Below the pieces are notes generated by a model, which saw nothing but the letters and a program-made list of their open reading frames with translations, ran no database searches and was not told where the DNA came from. The position numbers were made by a program, and so were the translations under genes. DNA of 34,909 bases, taken from NCBI GenBank assembly GCA_900318555.1, contig ONKX01000040.1, positions 1-34,909 of the forward strand, given 5' to 3'. Below are positions 1 through 8,595 of this stretch, piece after piece (position 1 is the stretch's first letter; each line of letters opens with the position of its first letter). This stretch comes from an uncultured Prevotellaceae bacterium. GTDB taxonomy: Bacteria; Bacteroidota; Bacteroidia; Bacteroidales; Bacteroidaceae.

Positions 1-126
1 GTTACAAAATCAAGTCCGTTTCATTTCAAAAACCTGCCTAATAGACTGAATTTCAATTATTTCAAAGAGCGATTAGTCCACTTTAACGGGACAGTAGTGA
101 TGTATTATTTAGTTTGTATCTCAGAT

Positions 127-2328
127 ATGAAAAGAATAGGTTTTGTAGCATTGATGCTGTTGTTGACAGGGGTGGTTTCTGCAGCAAGTCAGTTAGATTT
201 GAAGGACATTACGAAGGGTGAGTTTCGTGGTGAGTCAATGGCTGCCGTTAAGCCGCTGAGCGACGGTGAGACGTATGCCCAGTTGAGCAGTGACGGTCAG
301 CGTATTGAGCAGTATTCGTTTAAGACGGGCAAGCAGGTTGGAGTTCTGTTTGACGCCAAGAGCGCGAAAGGTGCGAAGATAGACAACGTAGAAGGTTATA
401 TTGTCAGTCCCGACGGTCAGCGCCTGTTGATTCAGACGGCAAGCGAGCGTATCTATCGTCGCTCGTTTACTGCCACCTATTATATATATACGGTGAGGAA
501 CAACCGCTTGGAACCTTTGTCGGAGAATGGTCCGCAGCAGGCTCCGCTGTTCTCTCCTGATGGTTTACAGATTGCTTTTGTCAGAGATAATAACATCTTC
601 ATAGTCAAACTGTTATATGATAACGCCGAAGTACAGATTACAAAGGACGGCAAGCGTGATGAAGTCATCAACGGCATTCCCGATTGGGTGTATGAGGAGG
701 AGTTCAGTCTTGCGCGTTCGATGGTGTTTACTGCCGACAGCAAGCAATTGGTTTGGGTGCGCTACGACGAGAAGAACGTAAAGGAATTCTCTATGCCGAT
801 GTTCAAGGGCCTGAAGCCAGAACATCAGGAATATGCCGACTATCCTGGTTCCTATACCTATAAGTATCCGATTGCTGGCGAGCAGAATTCGGCCTGTACC
901 GTATGGAGCTTCGACATCAGCAGCCGTCAGACGCGCCAGTTGCAGTTGCCGCTGGACGTCGACGACTATATCCCTCGTTTACTTCCGACAAGTCAGCCCC
1001 AGCAGGTTGCCGTCTATACGTTGAATCGCCATCAGGACTGTCTGCGCATATTTATGTGCAACCCACTTTCTACGGTATGTAAGCAGGTTATTGAAGAGAA
1101 GGTCGATAAATATGTCCGCGAAGAAGCGATGGATGGTATTCAGATTACCGAGCGTCACATCCTCGTACCTAGTGACCGCACGGGTTGGATGCACCTCTAT
1201 CTGTACAACCACAATGGCCAGTTGCTGCGTCAGGTTGATGACGGCAACTACGAGGTCAGCGATGTCTACGGTTATGATGAGAAGACTGGAGACACCTACT
1301 TCTCCTCCCACGAGAATGGTGCTACCGACCAGCGCGTATGGGTAGCTCATCAGAATGGCAAGCGTGAGTGCCTGACGCCGAAGACCGGTTGGAATAGCGC
1401 CATCTTCAGTACCGACTACAAGTACTTCATCCACACATGGAGTAATATCGACACACCGCCCGTGTATTCGCTTTGCAACAATACTGGCAAGGAGTTAACG
1501 ACACTGATTGACAACAAGGCGCTGTGTGATAAGCTGAAGGATTATCAGCTCGGGAGAACTGAGTTGCTCACGATTAAGACTAGCGAGGGCGTAGAATTGA
1601 ATGCGTGGATGGTGAAGCCCGCCAACTTTGACGCCTCGAAGCGTTATCCCGTCATTATGTACCAGTACGGCGGTCCCGGAAATCAACAGGTTGCCGACCG
1701 TTGGAATATTGGAATGAATGGTCAGGGTGCTATTCTTGAGCAGTATCTCTGCCAGCAGGGTTTCATTTGTGTTTGTGTCGATAATCGCGGCACTGGCGGA
1801 CGCGGAGCAGCATTCGAGAAATGCACCTACCAGAAGTTAGGTCAGCTGGAAGCAAAGGATCAAGTGGAAGCTGCTCTCTGGTTGGGTCAACAGCCGTATG
1901 TCGACAAAGAGCGCATTGCCATTTGGGGCTGGAGCTTCGGCGGATTCAACACACTGATGGCTATGTCCGAAGGCCGTGAAGTGTTCCGTGCGGGTATTGC
2001 CATTGCCCCTCCGACCTCTTGGCGCTATTACGACACCATTTATACCGAGCGCTTTATGCGTACGCCGAAGGAGAATCCTGTAGGTTATTACGACTGTCCG
2101 ATTACCCGTGCTGAAAAATTACACGGCACACTATTGCTGGTGCACGGAATGGCGGACGATAATGTGCACTTCCGCAATACCGCTGAATATACGGAGGCGC
2201 TGGTGCAGGCCGATAAGGATTTCCGCCAATTGGTGTACACCAACCGCAATCACAGCATTTACGGAGGAAACACGCGGAATCATTTATTCCGGCAATGTGT
2301 GAAATTCTTTGAAAAAGAACTGAAGTAA
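127..2328 (+). CDS. Dipeptidyl-peptidase IV-type serine protease (S9B)
   Basis: A 733-residue secreted serine peptidase of the prolyl oligopeptidase family, expected to remove N-terminal X-Pro dipeptides in the periplasm. The start at 127 is chosen over in-frame codons at 97/100 because it begins directly with a signal peptide (MKRIGFVALMLLLTGVVSA). Residues about 40-480 are the beta-propeller and include DWVYEEEF, the double-Glu motif that anchors the substrate amino group in DPP IV enzymes. The C-terminal alpha/beta-hydrolase domain has the nucleophile in GWSFGG (Ser603), Asp in MADDNVH (677/678) and His in NRNHSIYGG (His709), so the triad is complete. Length is normal for the family. It is followed at once by a terminator and stands alone. 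Family knowledge suggests a role in dipeptide supply during growth on protein. Confidence 0.93.
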   Translation: MKRIGFVALMLLLTGVVSAASQLDLKDITKGEFRGESMAAVKPLSDGETYAQLSSDGQRIEQYSFKTGKQVGVLFDAKSAKGAKIDNVEGYIVSPDGQRLLIQTASERIYRRSFTATYYIYTVRNNRLEPLSENGPQQAPLFSPDGLQIAFVRDNNIFIVKLLYDNAEVQITKDGKRDEVINGIPDWVYEEEFSLARSMVFTADSKQLVWVRYDEKNVKEFSMPMFKGLKPEHQEYADYPGSYTYKYPIAGEQNSACTVWSFDISSRQTRQLQLPLDVDDYIPRLLPTSQPQQVAVYTLNRHQDCLRIFMCNPLSTVCKQVIEEKVDKYVREEAMDGIQITERHILVPSDRTGWMHLYLYNHNGQLLRQVDDGNYEVSDVYGYDEKTGDTYFSSHENGATDQRVWVAHQNGKRECLTPKTGWNSAIFSTDYKYFIHTWSNIDTPPVYSLCNNTGKELTTLIDNKALCDKLKDYQLGRTELLTIKTSEGVELNAWMVKPANFDASKRYPVIMYQYGGPGNQQVADRWNIGMNGQGAILEQYLCQQGFICVCVDNRGTGGRGAAFEKCTYQKLGQLEAKDQVEAALWLGQQPYVDKERIAIWGWSFGGFNTLMAMSEGREVFRAGIAIAPPTSWRYYDTIYTERFMRTPKENPVGYYDCPITRAEKLHGTLLLVHGMADDNVHFRNTAEYTEALVQADKDFRQLVYTNRNHSIYGGNTRNHLFRQCVKFFEKELK

Positions 2329-2330
2329 TA

Positions 2331-2359
2331 AAGGAAGGGAGTTGTTCCCTTCCTTTTTT
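2331..2359 (+). terminator. Rho-independent terminator after the DPP IV gene
   Basis: A 10-bp perfect stem (AAGGAAGGGA at 2331-2340, TCCCTTCCTT at 2346-2355) with a 5-nt loop, followed by a run of T. It begins 3 nt after the protease stop codon. The A-rich left side means it could also slow transcription coming from the minus strand. Confidence 0.85.
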
Positions 2360-2399
2360 CGTTATACCGTTATACCGTAATTCCGTGATAACGTTATTA
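2360..2399. repeat. 8-bp degenerate tandem array between convergent genes
   Basis: Five consecutive 8-mers, each beginning with CG: CGTTATAC twice, then CGTAATTC, CGTGATAA and CGTTATTA. They fill the gap between the terminator and the stop codon of the convergent DUF1846 gene. A very similar array, also with CGTTATTT and CGTGATTC units, lies at 14960-15007. Confidence 0.7.
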
Positions 2400-2402
2400 C
2401 GA

Positions 2403-3866
2403 CTATTTTTTCTTGACAGGATCGCAAGTGAGGCCGCAGCCGAGCTTCTTGAAGATCTTGCGGTCAACCTCAGAGAGCATTACCGTCGAGTGAACTTGGC
2501 AACCTTTCAGACGAGGTAGCTGGGCCAACGCCTGACGGCATTGCTCGTCGTCCTTCGACAGCACGGAGAGTGCCACCAATACTTCGTCAGTATGCAGGCG
2601 TGGATTCTTGCCGCCCAGATATTCAATCTTCGTCTTCTGAATTGGTTCGATGAGACTCTGCGGAATGAGTTTTGCCTCATGGTCAATGCCCGCTAGATGC
2701 TTTGTTGCATTCAGCAACAATGCTGCCGAACAGCCGAGTAGGGGAGAACTCTTGGCGGTAATGATGGTGCCGTCCTCCAGTTCCATTGCTGAGGACGTAT
2801 GGCCCGACAATTCCTGCTTGGCTTGTGCGGCCACCGTCACGCGGCGATAGGCCGTCGAAATCTTTGCCTGATTGAACAACATCAGAATCTTATTCACCTC
2901 ACGCTCGTTGTCAACACCGTCGGCCATTTTGTTCGTCGCGGTGTAGTAACGGCGGATGATTTCGTCGCGGCTGGCGTTGCAGCACACCTCGTCGTCCGAA
3001 ATGCAGAATCCCACCATGTTTACGCCCATATCCGTGGGGCTCTTATACGGATTTTCGCCGTAGATGCCTTCAAACAGCGCATTCAGCACGGGGAATATCT
3101 CAATGTCACGGTTGTAATTGATAGCGGTCTTGCCGTAGGCTTCGAGGTGGAACGGATCAATCATGTTGACGTCGTTCAGGTCGGCCGTCGCAGCCTCATA
3201 GGCAATGTTTACAGGGTGCTTCAGCGGCAGGTTCCACACGGGGAACGTCTCAAACTTCGCATAACCCGCACGGATGCCGCGCTTGTTTTCGTTGTACAAC
3301 TGCGACAGACATACCGCCATCTTACCGCTTCCCGGTCCAGGGGCCGTGATGATAACCAACTGTCGTGATGTCTCTACGTAGTCATTCTTGCCGAAGCCCT
3401 CGTCGCTGGCAATCAGTTCGACACTATGCGGATAGCCGTCAATCAGGTAATGCACGTACGACTTGATGCCCATACGTTCCAGACGGTGACGGAACTGGTC
3501 AGCAGCGTGCTGGCCGTTGTAGTGCGTAATGACTACTGAACCCACCATGAAGTCGCGCTCCATAAACTCGTCGCGCAATCGCAGCACATCTTCGTCGTAG
3601 GTAATACCGAGGTCAGCGCGCACCTTGTTCTTCTCAATATCCTCGGCGCTGACGACAATGACGATTTCCAGTTCGTCGCGCAGCTGTGCAAACATCCTCA
3701 ACTTCGAGTCGGGCTTGAATCCCGGCAGTACGCGCGAGGCGTGATGGTCGTCAAACAATTTGCCGCCTAACTCCAGATACAGTTTTCCGTCGAACTGCGC
3801 AATACGCTCGCGAATGTGCTCCGACTGTATCTTCAGATACTTTTCGTTATCGAATCCTATTTTCAT
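2403..3866 (-). CDS. DUF1846 (UPF0371) family protein
   Basis: A 487-residue cytoplasmic protein with no signal peptide or membrane segment, starting MKIGFDNEKYLKIQSEHIRE. It matches my memory of the DUF1846 family in sequence and length; the biochemical function is not established. A glycine-rich stretch in the first half (TAPGPGSGKMAVCLSQLY, about residue 180) looks like a nucleotide-binding loop. The start codon overlaps the yidC stop in an ATGA arrangement (3863-3866), so it is probably translated by coupling to yidC from the yidC promoter. The gene ends against the terminator and repeat array shared with the convergent DPP IV gene. Confidence 0.85.
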   Translation of the reverse strand: MKIGFDNEKYLKIQSEHIRERIAQFDGKLYLELGGKLFDDHHASRVLPGFKPDSKLRMFAQLRDELEIVIVVSAEDIEKNKVRADLGITYDEDVLRLRDEFMERDFMVGSVVITHYNGQHAADQFRHRLERMGIKSYVHYLIDGYPHSVELIASDEGFGKNDYVETSRQLVIITAPGPGSGKMAVCLSQLYNENKRGIRAGYAKFETFPVWNLPLKHPVNIAYEAATADLNDVNMIDPFHLEAYGKTAINYNRDIEIFPVLNALFEGIYGENPYKSPTDMGVNMVGFCISDDEVCCNASRDEIIRRYYTATNKMADGVDNEREVNKILMLFNQAKISTAYRRVTVAAQAKQELSGHTSSAMELEDGTIITAKSSPLLGCSAALLLNATKHLAGIDHEAKLIPQSLIEPIQKTKIEYLGGKNPRLHTDEVLVALSVLSKDDEQCRQALAQLPRLKGCQVHSTVMLSEVDRKIFKKLGCGLTCDPVKKK

Positions 3867-5758
3867 TTTCCGCGTTGTTTTCTCATTTCCTCGGCCTGTT
3901 TCTGCATGGCCTCCAGACGGGCGGCTAGTCCCGACTGCTTCTTGGGATTGTTCTTGTTGGCCTGATAGTTCGCCTCAAGAATGGCCAGCAACTTCGCGTC
4001 ATCGGTGGTCTTGCGCAGCGTGTACATGATGGCTGCCGACATAAACAGCGAGATGAAATAGTAGAAGTTCAGGCCTGACGAGTAGTCGTTGAAGATGAAG
4101 AAGAACATCAGCGGCATGATGTACATCATCCACTGCATCATTTTCATCTGGTCGGCCTGTGCACCTACCATCTGATCCTTTTGTTGCTGCATGGAGAACC
4201 ATGTGTAGACCAGCTGTGCACCGCAGAACAGGATACACGTCAGCGACAGGTGGTCTCCGATGCCCCAGATGTTTTTACCCCACTCAATGATGGGGTCATA
4301 TGTCGACAGGTCGCTCATCCAAAGGAAGCTCTCGCCACGCAGTTGGATAGCGTTCGGCACGAAGAAAAACATCGCCAGCCAGATAGGCATTTGAATCAAC
4401 ATAGGTAGACAACCGCTCAGGGGCGAAACGCCGTATTTCGAGTAGAGCGACATCATTTCCTGTTGTTTCTTCATCTGGTCCTCGGGCTTGTCGTACTGTT
4501 TGGTAGCCTCGTCGAATTTCGGCTTCAGCACGCGCATCTTCGCGCTGGACATATAACTCTTCTTTACCATCGGGAACGTGATGACCTTCAGCAGTATCGT
4601 GATGAGAATCAGTACAATACCCATGTTCAGTCCGAATCCTGTCAGCCAGTCGAACACGTACAGTGTGAACCAGCGGTTGATATAGCGCAACAGCCACCAG
4701 CCTAAATCTACGAGTTGTTCCAGATCGAGGTCCTTGCCGAAGGCGCTCTGCTGCTCGACATCCTGGATCAGGCGGAAATTGTTGGGGCCGATATACATCT
4801 CAAACTCCGAGGGCTTTGCGCCTGTGGGATCGAAAGCCGTCTTCATGCGGGCGTCGAAGTGCTTCAGATATCCAGAACCCTTCTCGTCCAACGTGCTCGT
4901 CAGTTGAGCACCTGCAGCGAAGTTATCCTTCGAGATGAGCGCAACACTGAAGAACTGGTTGCGGAAGGCAATCCAGTCGGTTTGCTCCTCTGTTTCTTCC
5001 TGTTTGTCGCTGCTGTCGCTCAGCTTGTCGGTACTTCCGCTCTTGCTCTCCTTATAATATATAGAGGTATAGCGGTTTTCAAACGAGAAACCTTTCTCCT
5101 GCTGCCGACAATGGTCTGTCCACGCAATTTCCATCTCCTTGTACGACGGGGCAAACACGTTGGCCAGGCCTTTCGTTTCTACAGACATAGACAACAGATA
5201 ATCCTTGCCCAGGCGATATTTCAATGCAATCTGTCCGCCGTTTTGGGCATTTGCCGTCATTGTCACGCTGTTGTCCGTCTGCTCCGACGGAGTGAAGTAT
5301 AAATCGCTGGTCACGATGTTGTCCTGCTTGCCAGCCAACATAAACACGAGGTTCTGGTCTTGCGAGTCAAACAATGTGACGTTGTTTGTACCGTCAATGC
5401 TGTTGAAGTCCTTGATGACTGCCTTGCGGATGACGCCGCCTTTCGTGTCGAGCGTCAGTTCCAATTTGTCGTTCTTCAGCATCACCTTCTCCGAAGTGCC
5501 TGTCAGAGCAGAGTAGAAGAGGGCAGTGGTGTCGGTGCCAACGGCCCCGGCGGCCGAATCACCGGGCACTGTGCTTTGCTGTTTGGCGGCAAGGGCTGCG
5601 GCTTTTTCGGCCTTGGCTGCCAACTCCTGCTGGGCGGCAGCAATGCTGTCCTGAATACGTGCGGCCTCAATCTGCTCTGCCGAAGGCTGGTTCCACCAGC
5701 TGAATCCTATCAGTACGACGGCAATCAGCACGAAGCCGATAATGGTGTCTCTATTCAT
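3863..5758 (-). CDS. yidC: Membrane protein insertase YidC
   Basis: A 631-residue inner-membrane insertase that helps fold and insert membrane proteins with or without Sec. The start at 5758 (MNRDTIIGFVLIAVVLIGF) places the first transmembrane helix at the N-terminus, as in Gram-negative YidC; the in-frame upstream codon at 5794 would add 12 polar residues between the promoter and that helix. A large periplasmic beta domain covers about 90-345. The conserved five-helix insertase core follows, containing GCLPMLIQMPIWLAMFFFVP and ending in a basic tail (KQAEEMRKQRGK) that may contact ribosomes. It is first in a two-gene unit with the DUF1846 gene. In Bacteroides I recall pyrG next to yidC; it is not here. 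Confidence 0.96.
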   Translation of the reverse strand: MNRDTIIGFVLIAVVLIGFSWWNQPSAEQIEAARIQDSIAAAQQELAAKAEKAAALAAKQQSTVPGDSAAGAVGTDTTALFYSALTGTSEKVMLKNDKLELTLDTKGGVIRKAVIKDFNSIDGTNNVTLFDSQDQNLVFMLAGKQDNIVTSDLYFTPSEQTDNSVTMTANAQNGGQIALKYRLGKDYLLSMSVETKGLANVFAPSYKEMEIAWTDHCRQQEKGFSFENRYTSIYYKESKSGSTDKLSDSSDKQEETEEQTDWIAFRNQFFSVALISKDNFAAGAQLTSTLDEKGSGYLKHFDARMKTAFDPTGAKPSEFEMYIGPNNFRLIQDVEQQSAFGKDLDLEQLVDLGWWLLRYINRWFTLYVFDWLTGFGLNMGIVLILITILLKVITFPMVKKSYMSSAKMRVLKPKFDEATKQYDKPEDQMKKQQEMMSLYSKYGVSPLSGCLPMLIQMPIWLAMFFFVPNAIQLRGESFLWMSDLSTYDPIIEWGKNIWGIGDHLSLTCILFCGAQLVYTWFSMQQQKDQMVGAQADQMKMMQWMMYIMPLMFFFIFNDYSSGLNFYYFISLFMSAAIMYTLRKTTDDAKLLAILEANYQANKNNPKKQSGLAARLEAMQKQAEEMRKQRGK

Positions 5759-5802
5759 ATGTTTTATTCGTTTTTTTGTTTCTATTTGACCCAATTAAGC
5801 CG

Positions 5803-5834
5803 CAAAATTACAAAAAAAAGCGCAAAATACCAAA
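5803..5834 (-). promoter_or_regulatory. Promoter of yidC-DUF1846
   Basis: On the minus strand there is TAATTTTG (5810-5803, fits TAnnTTTG) with TTTG 20 nt upstream (5834-5831). This is the Bacteroidota -7/-33 pattern. It leaves a leader of about 40 nt before the yidC ATG at 5758 and lies back to back with the DUF3078 promoter. Confidence 0.75.
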
Positions 5835-5838
5835 AGTT

Positions 5839-5870
5839 TTTGCTTTTTTCCGAACTTTTATCTACCTTTG
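5839..5870 (+). promoter_or_regulatory. Promoter of the DUF3078 gene
   Basis: TTTG at 5839-5842 and TACCTTTG at 5863-5870 with 20 nt between. The start codon at 5880 comes only 9 nt after the -7 box, so the transcript should be nearly leaderless. Confidence 0.75.
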
Positions 5871-5879
5871 CAATCAGTT

Positions 5880-7172
5880 ATGAAGTACAAATACATTCTC
5901 ATTCTCTTGCTGGTTTTGCTGACGACGGGTGCATCAGCCCAGCGAACAAGGAAACGGGGGGCTGCTACTGAAACCTCCCAAATGGTGAAGAACTACCAGG
6001 ACTCTTTGCGTGTGCTACGTCAACGACTCGACTCTGTACAGCGTGTCAATGAGGCCCTGCGAACCGAGAGTGATGACGGACGCTATTTCCGCCTTTTCGC
6101 CCCAGCGACGTTCTACCATTCGGGAGCTAACAAGGTTCTTTCGCTTACGCCTCAGACAGGTGACGATGTGACAGATGCTGTCGACGCGACCCTGCTTTCC
6201 ATCTACATGCGCCGCCCTGATCTCATTCGCTCCTACGAGAGTCAGTTGCAACAGGCTGGAACTTTGCGTGAGGACGTGAACCAGCAGATGACGCAACAGG
6301 TGGAATTGACAGAGATTGCTGCTCCTGTGCCTGAGGAACCCGTCGTCGAGACACCAGTCGTCGTCGAGATAAAGAAACCCAATTTCTGGAAATTTCTTTT
6401 CGACGGTTCCCTGCAGTTTATGCAGAACTACGTCTCCGACAACTGGTATAAAGGCGGCGAGTCGAATTATTCGGCCATCGGTGCGCTGACTCTTGAGCTG
6501 AACTACAATGACAAGGATCGTGTGTTGTTCGAAAATAAACTTGAGACCAAACTTGGCTTCCAGACTTCGCGTTCGGACACTGTCCATAAGTTCAAAACCA
6601 ACAACGACCTGCTTCGTCTGACCAGTAAACTCGGTTTGCAGGCTCACAAGCGTTGGTACTATACGTTGCAACTCTTGGCCTACACCCAGTTCGCACGAGG
6701 TTTCAAGGCCAACGATCCCTTTGTCTACTCTGACTTTATGTCGCCTTTCAAACTCAATGTCGGTATCGGTATGGAGTACAAGGTCGAGGCTCTGAACAAG
6801 CGGCTGACGGGTTCACTAAACTTCCTTCCCTTCTCGTTTAACTATATCTACGTTGGTCGCGAGGCTCTCGTTACACGTAACGGCATTAGCGCGGGTCATC
6901 ATTCTACTGAGGACTTCGGTTCGCAGTTTACTGCCGATCTCCAGTGGAAGATTTCCGAGCAGGTGCTTTGGAAGTCACGCCTCTATGCCAACACGACGTA
7001 CCACCGTTCGCTGGTGGAGTGGGAGAATCAGTTCGAGCTGAAGGTGTCGAAGTATATCTCTGCCAACATCTTCCTCTATCCGCGCTTCGACGACTCGAAC
7101 GCCCGCGACGATGATATGGGCTATTTCCAGTTCCAGGAGTATAGCTCGCTGGGCCTTGCCTATAAGTTCTGA
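5880..7172 (+). CDS. DUF3078 outer-membrane beta-barrel protein
   Basis: A 430-residue secreted protein. The signal peptide (MKYKYILILLLVLLTTGA, then SAQ) argues for the ATG at 5880; the in-frame TTG at 5868 lies inside the promoter. Residues about 25-150 are polar with a coiled-coil look (QDSLRVLRQRLDSVQRVNEA). From about residue 165 (NFWKFLFDGSLQFMQNYVSD) the sequence alternates in the manner of a beta-barrel and ends in phenylalanine (GLAYKF), as outer-membrane barrels do. This barrel part fits the DUF3078 family, whose role is not settled. It is monocistronic, with a possible promoter for the next gene in the downstream gap. Confidence 0.85.
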   Translation: MKYKYILILLLVLLTTGASAQRTRKRGAATETSQMVKNYQDSLRVLRQRLDSVQRVNEALRTESDDGRYFRLFAPATFYHSGANKVLSLTPQTGDDVTDAVDATLLSIYMRRPDLIRSYESQLQQAGTLREDVNQQMTQQVELTEIAAPVPEEPVVETPVVVEIKKPNFWKFLFDGSLQFMQNYVSDNWYKGGESNYSAIGALTLELNYNDKDRVLFENKLETKLGFQTSRSDTVHKFKTNNDLLRLTSKLGLQAHKRWYYTLQLLAYTQFARGFKANDPFVYSDFMSPFKLNVGIGMEYKVEALNKRLTGSLNFLPFSFNYIYVGREALVTRNGISAGHHSTEDFGSQFTADLQWKISEQVLWKSRLYANTTYHRSLVEWENQFELKVSKYISANIFLYPRFDDSNARDDDMGYFQFQEYSSLGLAYKF

Positions 7173-7178
7173 GTCACA

Positions 7179-7215
7179 GATTGGACGGATTTGGCTGATT
7201 TTAACTGATTTAAGA
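7179..7215. repeat. Degenerate 9-10 bp GATT-headed repeat
   Basis: Four units starting with GATT (GATTGGACG, GATTTGGCT, GATTTTAACT, GATTTAAGA) begin 7 nt after the DUF3078 stop codon. The repeat is weak and could be chance; it is listed because several other gene ends in this window carry short-period arrays. Confidence 0.35.
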
Positions 7216-7271
7216 ATGTTAAAGTTGCTAAAAAACGAGCGCAAAACGATACATATATAATATAAAAGTCT

Positions 7272-7279
7272 TACTTTTG
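7272..7279 (+). promoter_or_regulatory. Probable -7 box of the DUF1573 gene
   Basis: TACTTTTG fits TAnnTTTG and lies 32 nt before the start codon at 7312. No good TTTG is visible at the -33 distance, so only the -7 element supports this call. Confidence 0.5.
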
Positions 7280-7311
7280 CACGGATTAACGCTTTAAACT
7301 GTAACGAAAAG

Positions 7312-7704
7312 ATGAAGAAACTGATATTGACAACGATAGTGTTAGCCTTTGCGCTGACAACTGCAATGGCGCAGAAGCCCGCACAAATCAAGTTCGAAAA
7401 AACGACTCACGACTTCGGAAGTTTCTCTGAGTCCAACCCGAAGGTGACCTGTGTGTTTGCGTTCGAGAATGTTGGCGAACAGCCGCTGGTCATCAATCAG
7501 GCCATTGCTTCGTGCGGCTGTACCGTTCCTGAGTACACAAAGGAACCTGTGAAACCCGGCGAGAAGGGCGAAATCAAAGTAACCTACAACGGTGCTGGCA
7601 AGTTCCCTGGCCACTTCAAGAAGTCTATCACCGTCCGCACTAATGGAGCTGTCGAAATGACACGTCTCTACATTGAGGGCGATATGACCGAAGCACAGAA
7701 GTAG
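7312..7704 (+). CDS. DUF1573 domain secreted protein
   Basis: A 130-residue exported protein: signal peptide of about 20 residues (MKKLILTTIVLAFALTTAMA), then a single immunoglobulin-like DUF1573 domain. The family motif with paired cysteines is present (ASCGCTVPEY, Cys68 and Cys70), followed by PVKPGEKGEIKVTYN. The domain is common in Bacteroidota as a free periplasmic protein or attached to larger proteins; its function is unknown. It has its own likely promoter and no partner gene. No terminator was found; the long non-coding stretch follows. Confidence 0.88.
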   Translation: MKKLILTTIVLAFALTTAMAQKPAQIKFEKTTHDFGSFSESNPKVTCVFAFENVGEQPLVINQAIASCGCTVPEYTKEPVKPGEKGEIKVTYNGAGKFPGHFKKSITVRTNGAVEMTRLYIEGDMTEAQK

Positions 7705-7837
7705 AAAGTCTCTCACATTTTGTAAAGAAAACTTGCCTAAAAACGCTCCCGGATTTTAGTGCATTCTAGAGAAAGAAAGACGCGTTCTGCGGACTTTCCG
7801 CTACTCTCTGCCAAGCAGGTTGTCACTCTTTGCCTAC

Positions 7838-7896
7838 CTGTCTGGCAGTTTACCGGTAGCTGTCTGCCGTTCAGCTACGGGCAAACAGCCTGACAG
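7838..7896. repeat. 59-nt imperfect palindrome
   Basis: The arms at 7838-7862 and 7872-7896 (25 nt each) pair at 21 of 25 positions around a 9-nt loop (TCTGCCGTT). A weaker nested inverted repeat sits just to the left (7809-7825 against 7834-7849). There is no T-run, so it is not a typical terminator. It looks like an intergenic repeat element able to fold as RNA or DNA. Confidence 0.75.
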
Positions 7897-7904
7897 CCCG
7901 GAGG

Positions 7905-7970
7905 AGAATTACTCCGAAGCGGAGGAAAAATACTTCGAAAGTACCGAAAATTACTCCGAAAGTACTGAAA
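7905..7970 (+). repeat. 21-bp degenerate tandem repeat, about 3 copies
   Basis: Successive 21-bp units share the core AATTACTCCGAA / AATACTTCGAA followed by AGTACCG-like ends. In one frame this encodes a 7-residue repeat (ENYSEAE, EKYFEST, ENYSEST), which is why a spurious open frame covers it. It directly follows the palindrome and probably belongs to the same element. Confidence 0.65.
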
Positions 7971-8292
7971 AAGCCTCTTTTTCGCTACCTTCTAAACACC
8001 CGAAAAATACGTCAAAAATGTAAGTTGTTTATTATCAATGCATTACAAAAATGCGTCATATTTCGCGTATTTGAAGCCAAGTTGGGACTTGGTGACTTTC
8101 GCGCGAATCTCAGAGCGACTTTTGTTGTGATTATTCATAATGACGCTGACATGTCGGATTCTCCGAGAAAGTTCAGCGTGCGGCGTTGCAATTGGAGTTC
8201 ATTAAAAAGTAAGCAAATAAGCAAAAAAGTACACATATAGATTAATCTATCTTGGGTATTTGGGCAAATAGAAAAAGAAATCGCGTTTTTCT

Positions 8293-8323
8293 TTTGCTTT
8301 TTGCTTTTTTATTAGTACCTTTG
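8293..8323 (+). promoter_or_regulatory. Promoter of the 2-oxoacid oxidoreductase operon
   Basis: TTTG at 8293-8296 and TACCTTTG at 8316-8323 with 19 nt between. It leaves a leader of about 35-40 nt that is A/T-rich before the ferredoxin-subunit ATG at 8364. Confidence 0.75.
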
Positions 8324-8363
8324 CAGCTCGATTCGAAAGTTAATGCATTAAATTCAATAAATT

Positions 8364-8594
8364 ATGGCTAAAATGAAAGGTGCCATTGTGGTGGATACTG
8401 AGCGTTGCAAGGGATGTCAATTGTGCATCATTGCATGCCCTCAGAAGGTCATCGCACTGGCCAACAAAGTGAATCTGCACGGTTATCCCTATGTGGAGGC
8501 TACGAACGAGGAGGCCTGTGTAGGCTGTGCTTCGTGCGGTATCGTCTGCCCAGACGGCTGTATCACCGTGTATCGTAAAAAAATGGAGGAGTAA
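8364..8594 (+). CDS. 2-oxoacid:ferredoxin oxidoreductase, ferredoxin (delta) subunit
   Basis: A 76-residue iron-sulfur protein that passes electrons from the catalytic subunits of the complex to free ferredoxin. Two complete 4Fe-4S motifs are visible: Cys15, 18, 21, 25 (RCKGCQLCIIACP) and Cys52, 55, 58, 62 (ACVGCASCGIVCP). It is first in a four-gene operon in the order delta-alpha-beta-gamma. The stop codon is 1 nt before the alpha-subunit ATG, and GGAGG near its end (8585-8589) serves the next gene. Whether the complex acts on branched-chain 2-oxoacids (VOR) or 2-oxoglutarate (KOR) cannot be read from this subunit. Confidence 0.93.
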   Translation: MAKMKGAIVVDTERCKGCQLCIIACPQKVIALANKVNLHGYPYVEATNEEACVGCASCGIVCPDGCITVYRKKMEE

Positions 8595-8595
8595 G

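Larger units (their letters stand above)
7705..8363. other. 659-nt gap: palindrome, 21-bp repeats, vor promoter
   Basis: No convincing gene lies here. The two open frames (7820-8023 and 8025-8240) have no recognisable start signal or domain, and the first is generated by the repeats. The gap holds the palindrome at 7838-7896, the tandem repeats at 7905-7970, a diverged copy of the 13629/21051 element near 8178-8192, and the oxidoreductase promoter at 8293-8323. Confidence 0.6.

Noticed and set aside
109-116. TTAGTTTG as a possible -7 box of the DPP IV gene, 10 nt before the ATG
   Set aside because: One mismatch in the core TA and no convincing -33 TTTG; too weak to list.
1-126. Open frame from the window start running into the DPP IV gene, and a stretch CTTTAACGGGACA that reminds me of insertion-sequence ends
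   Set aside because: The signal peptide starts at 127, and the extension has no recognisable domain. The IS-end resemblance is from vague memory with no matching second end in the window.
7820-8240. Two adjacent open frames of 67 and 71 codons
   Set aside because: The first is produced by the palindrome and 21-bp repeats; the second has no homology, start signal or coding character that I can see.
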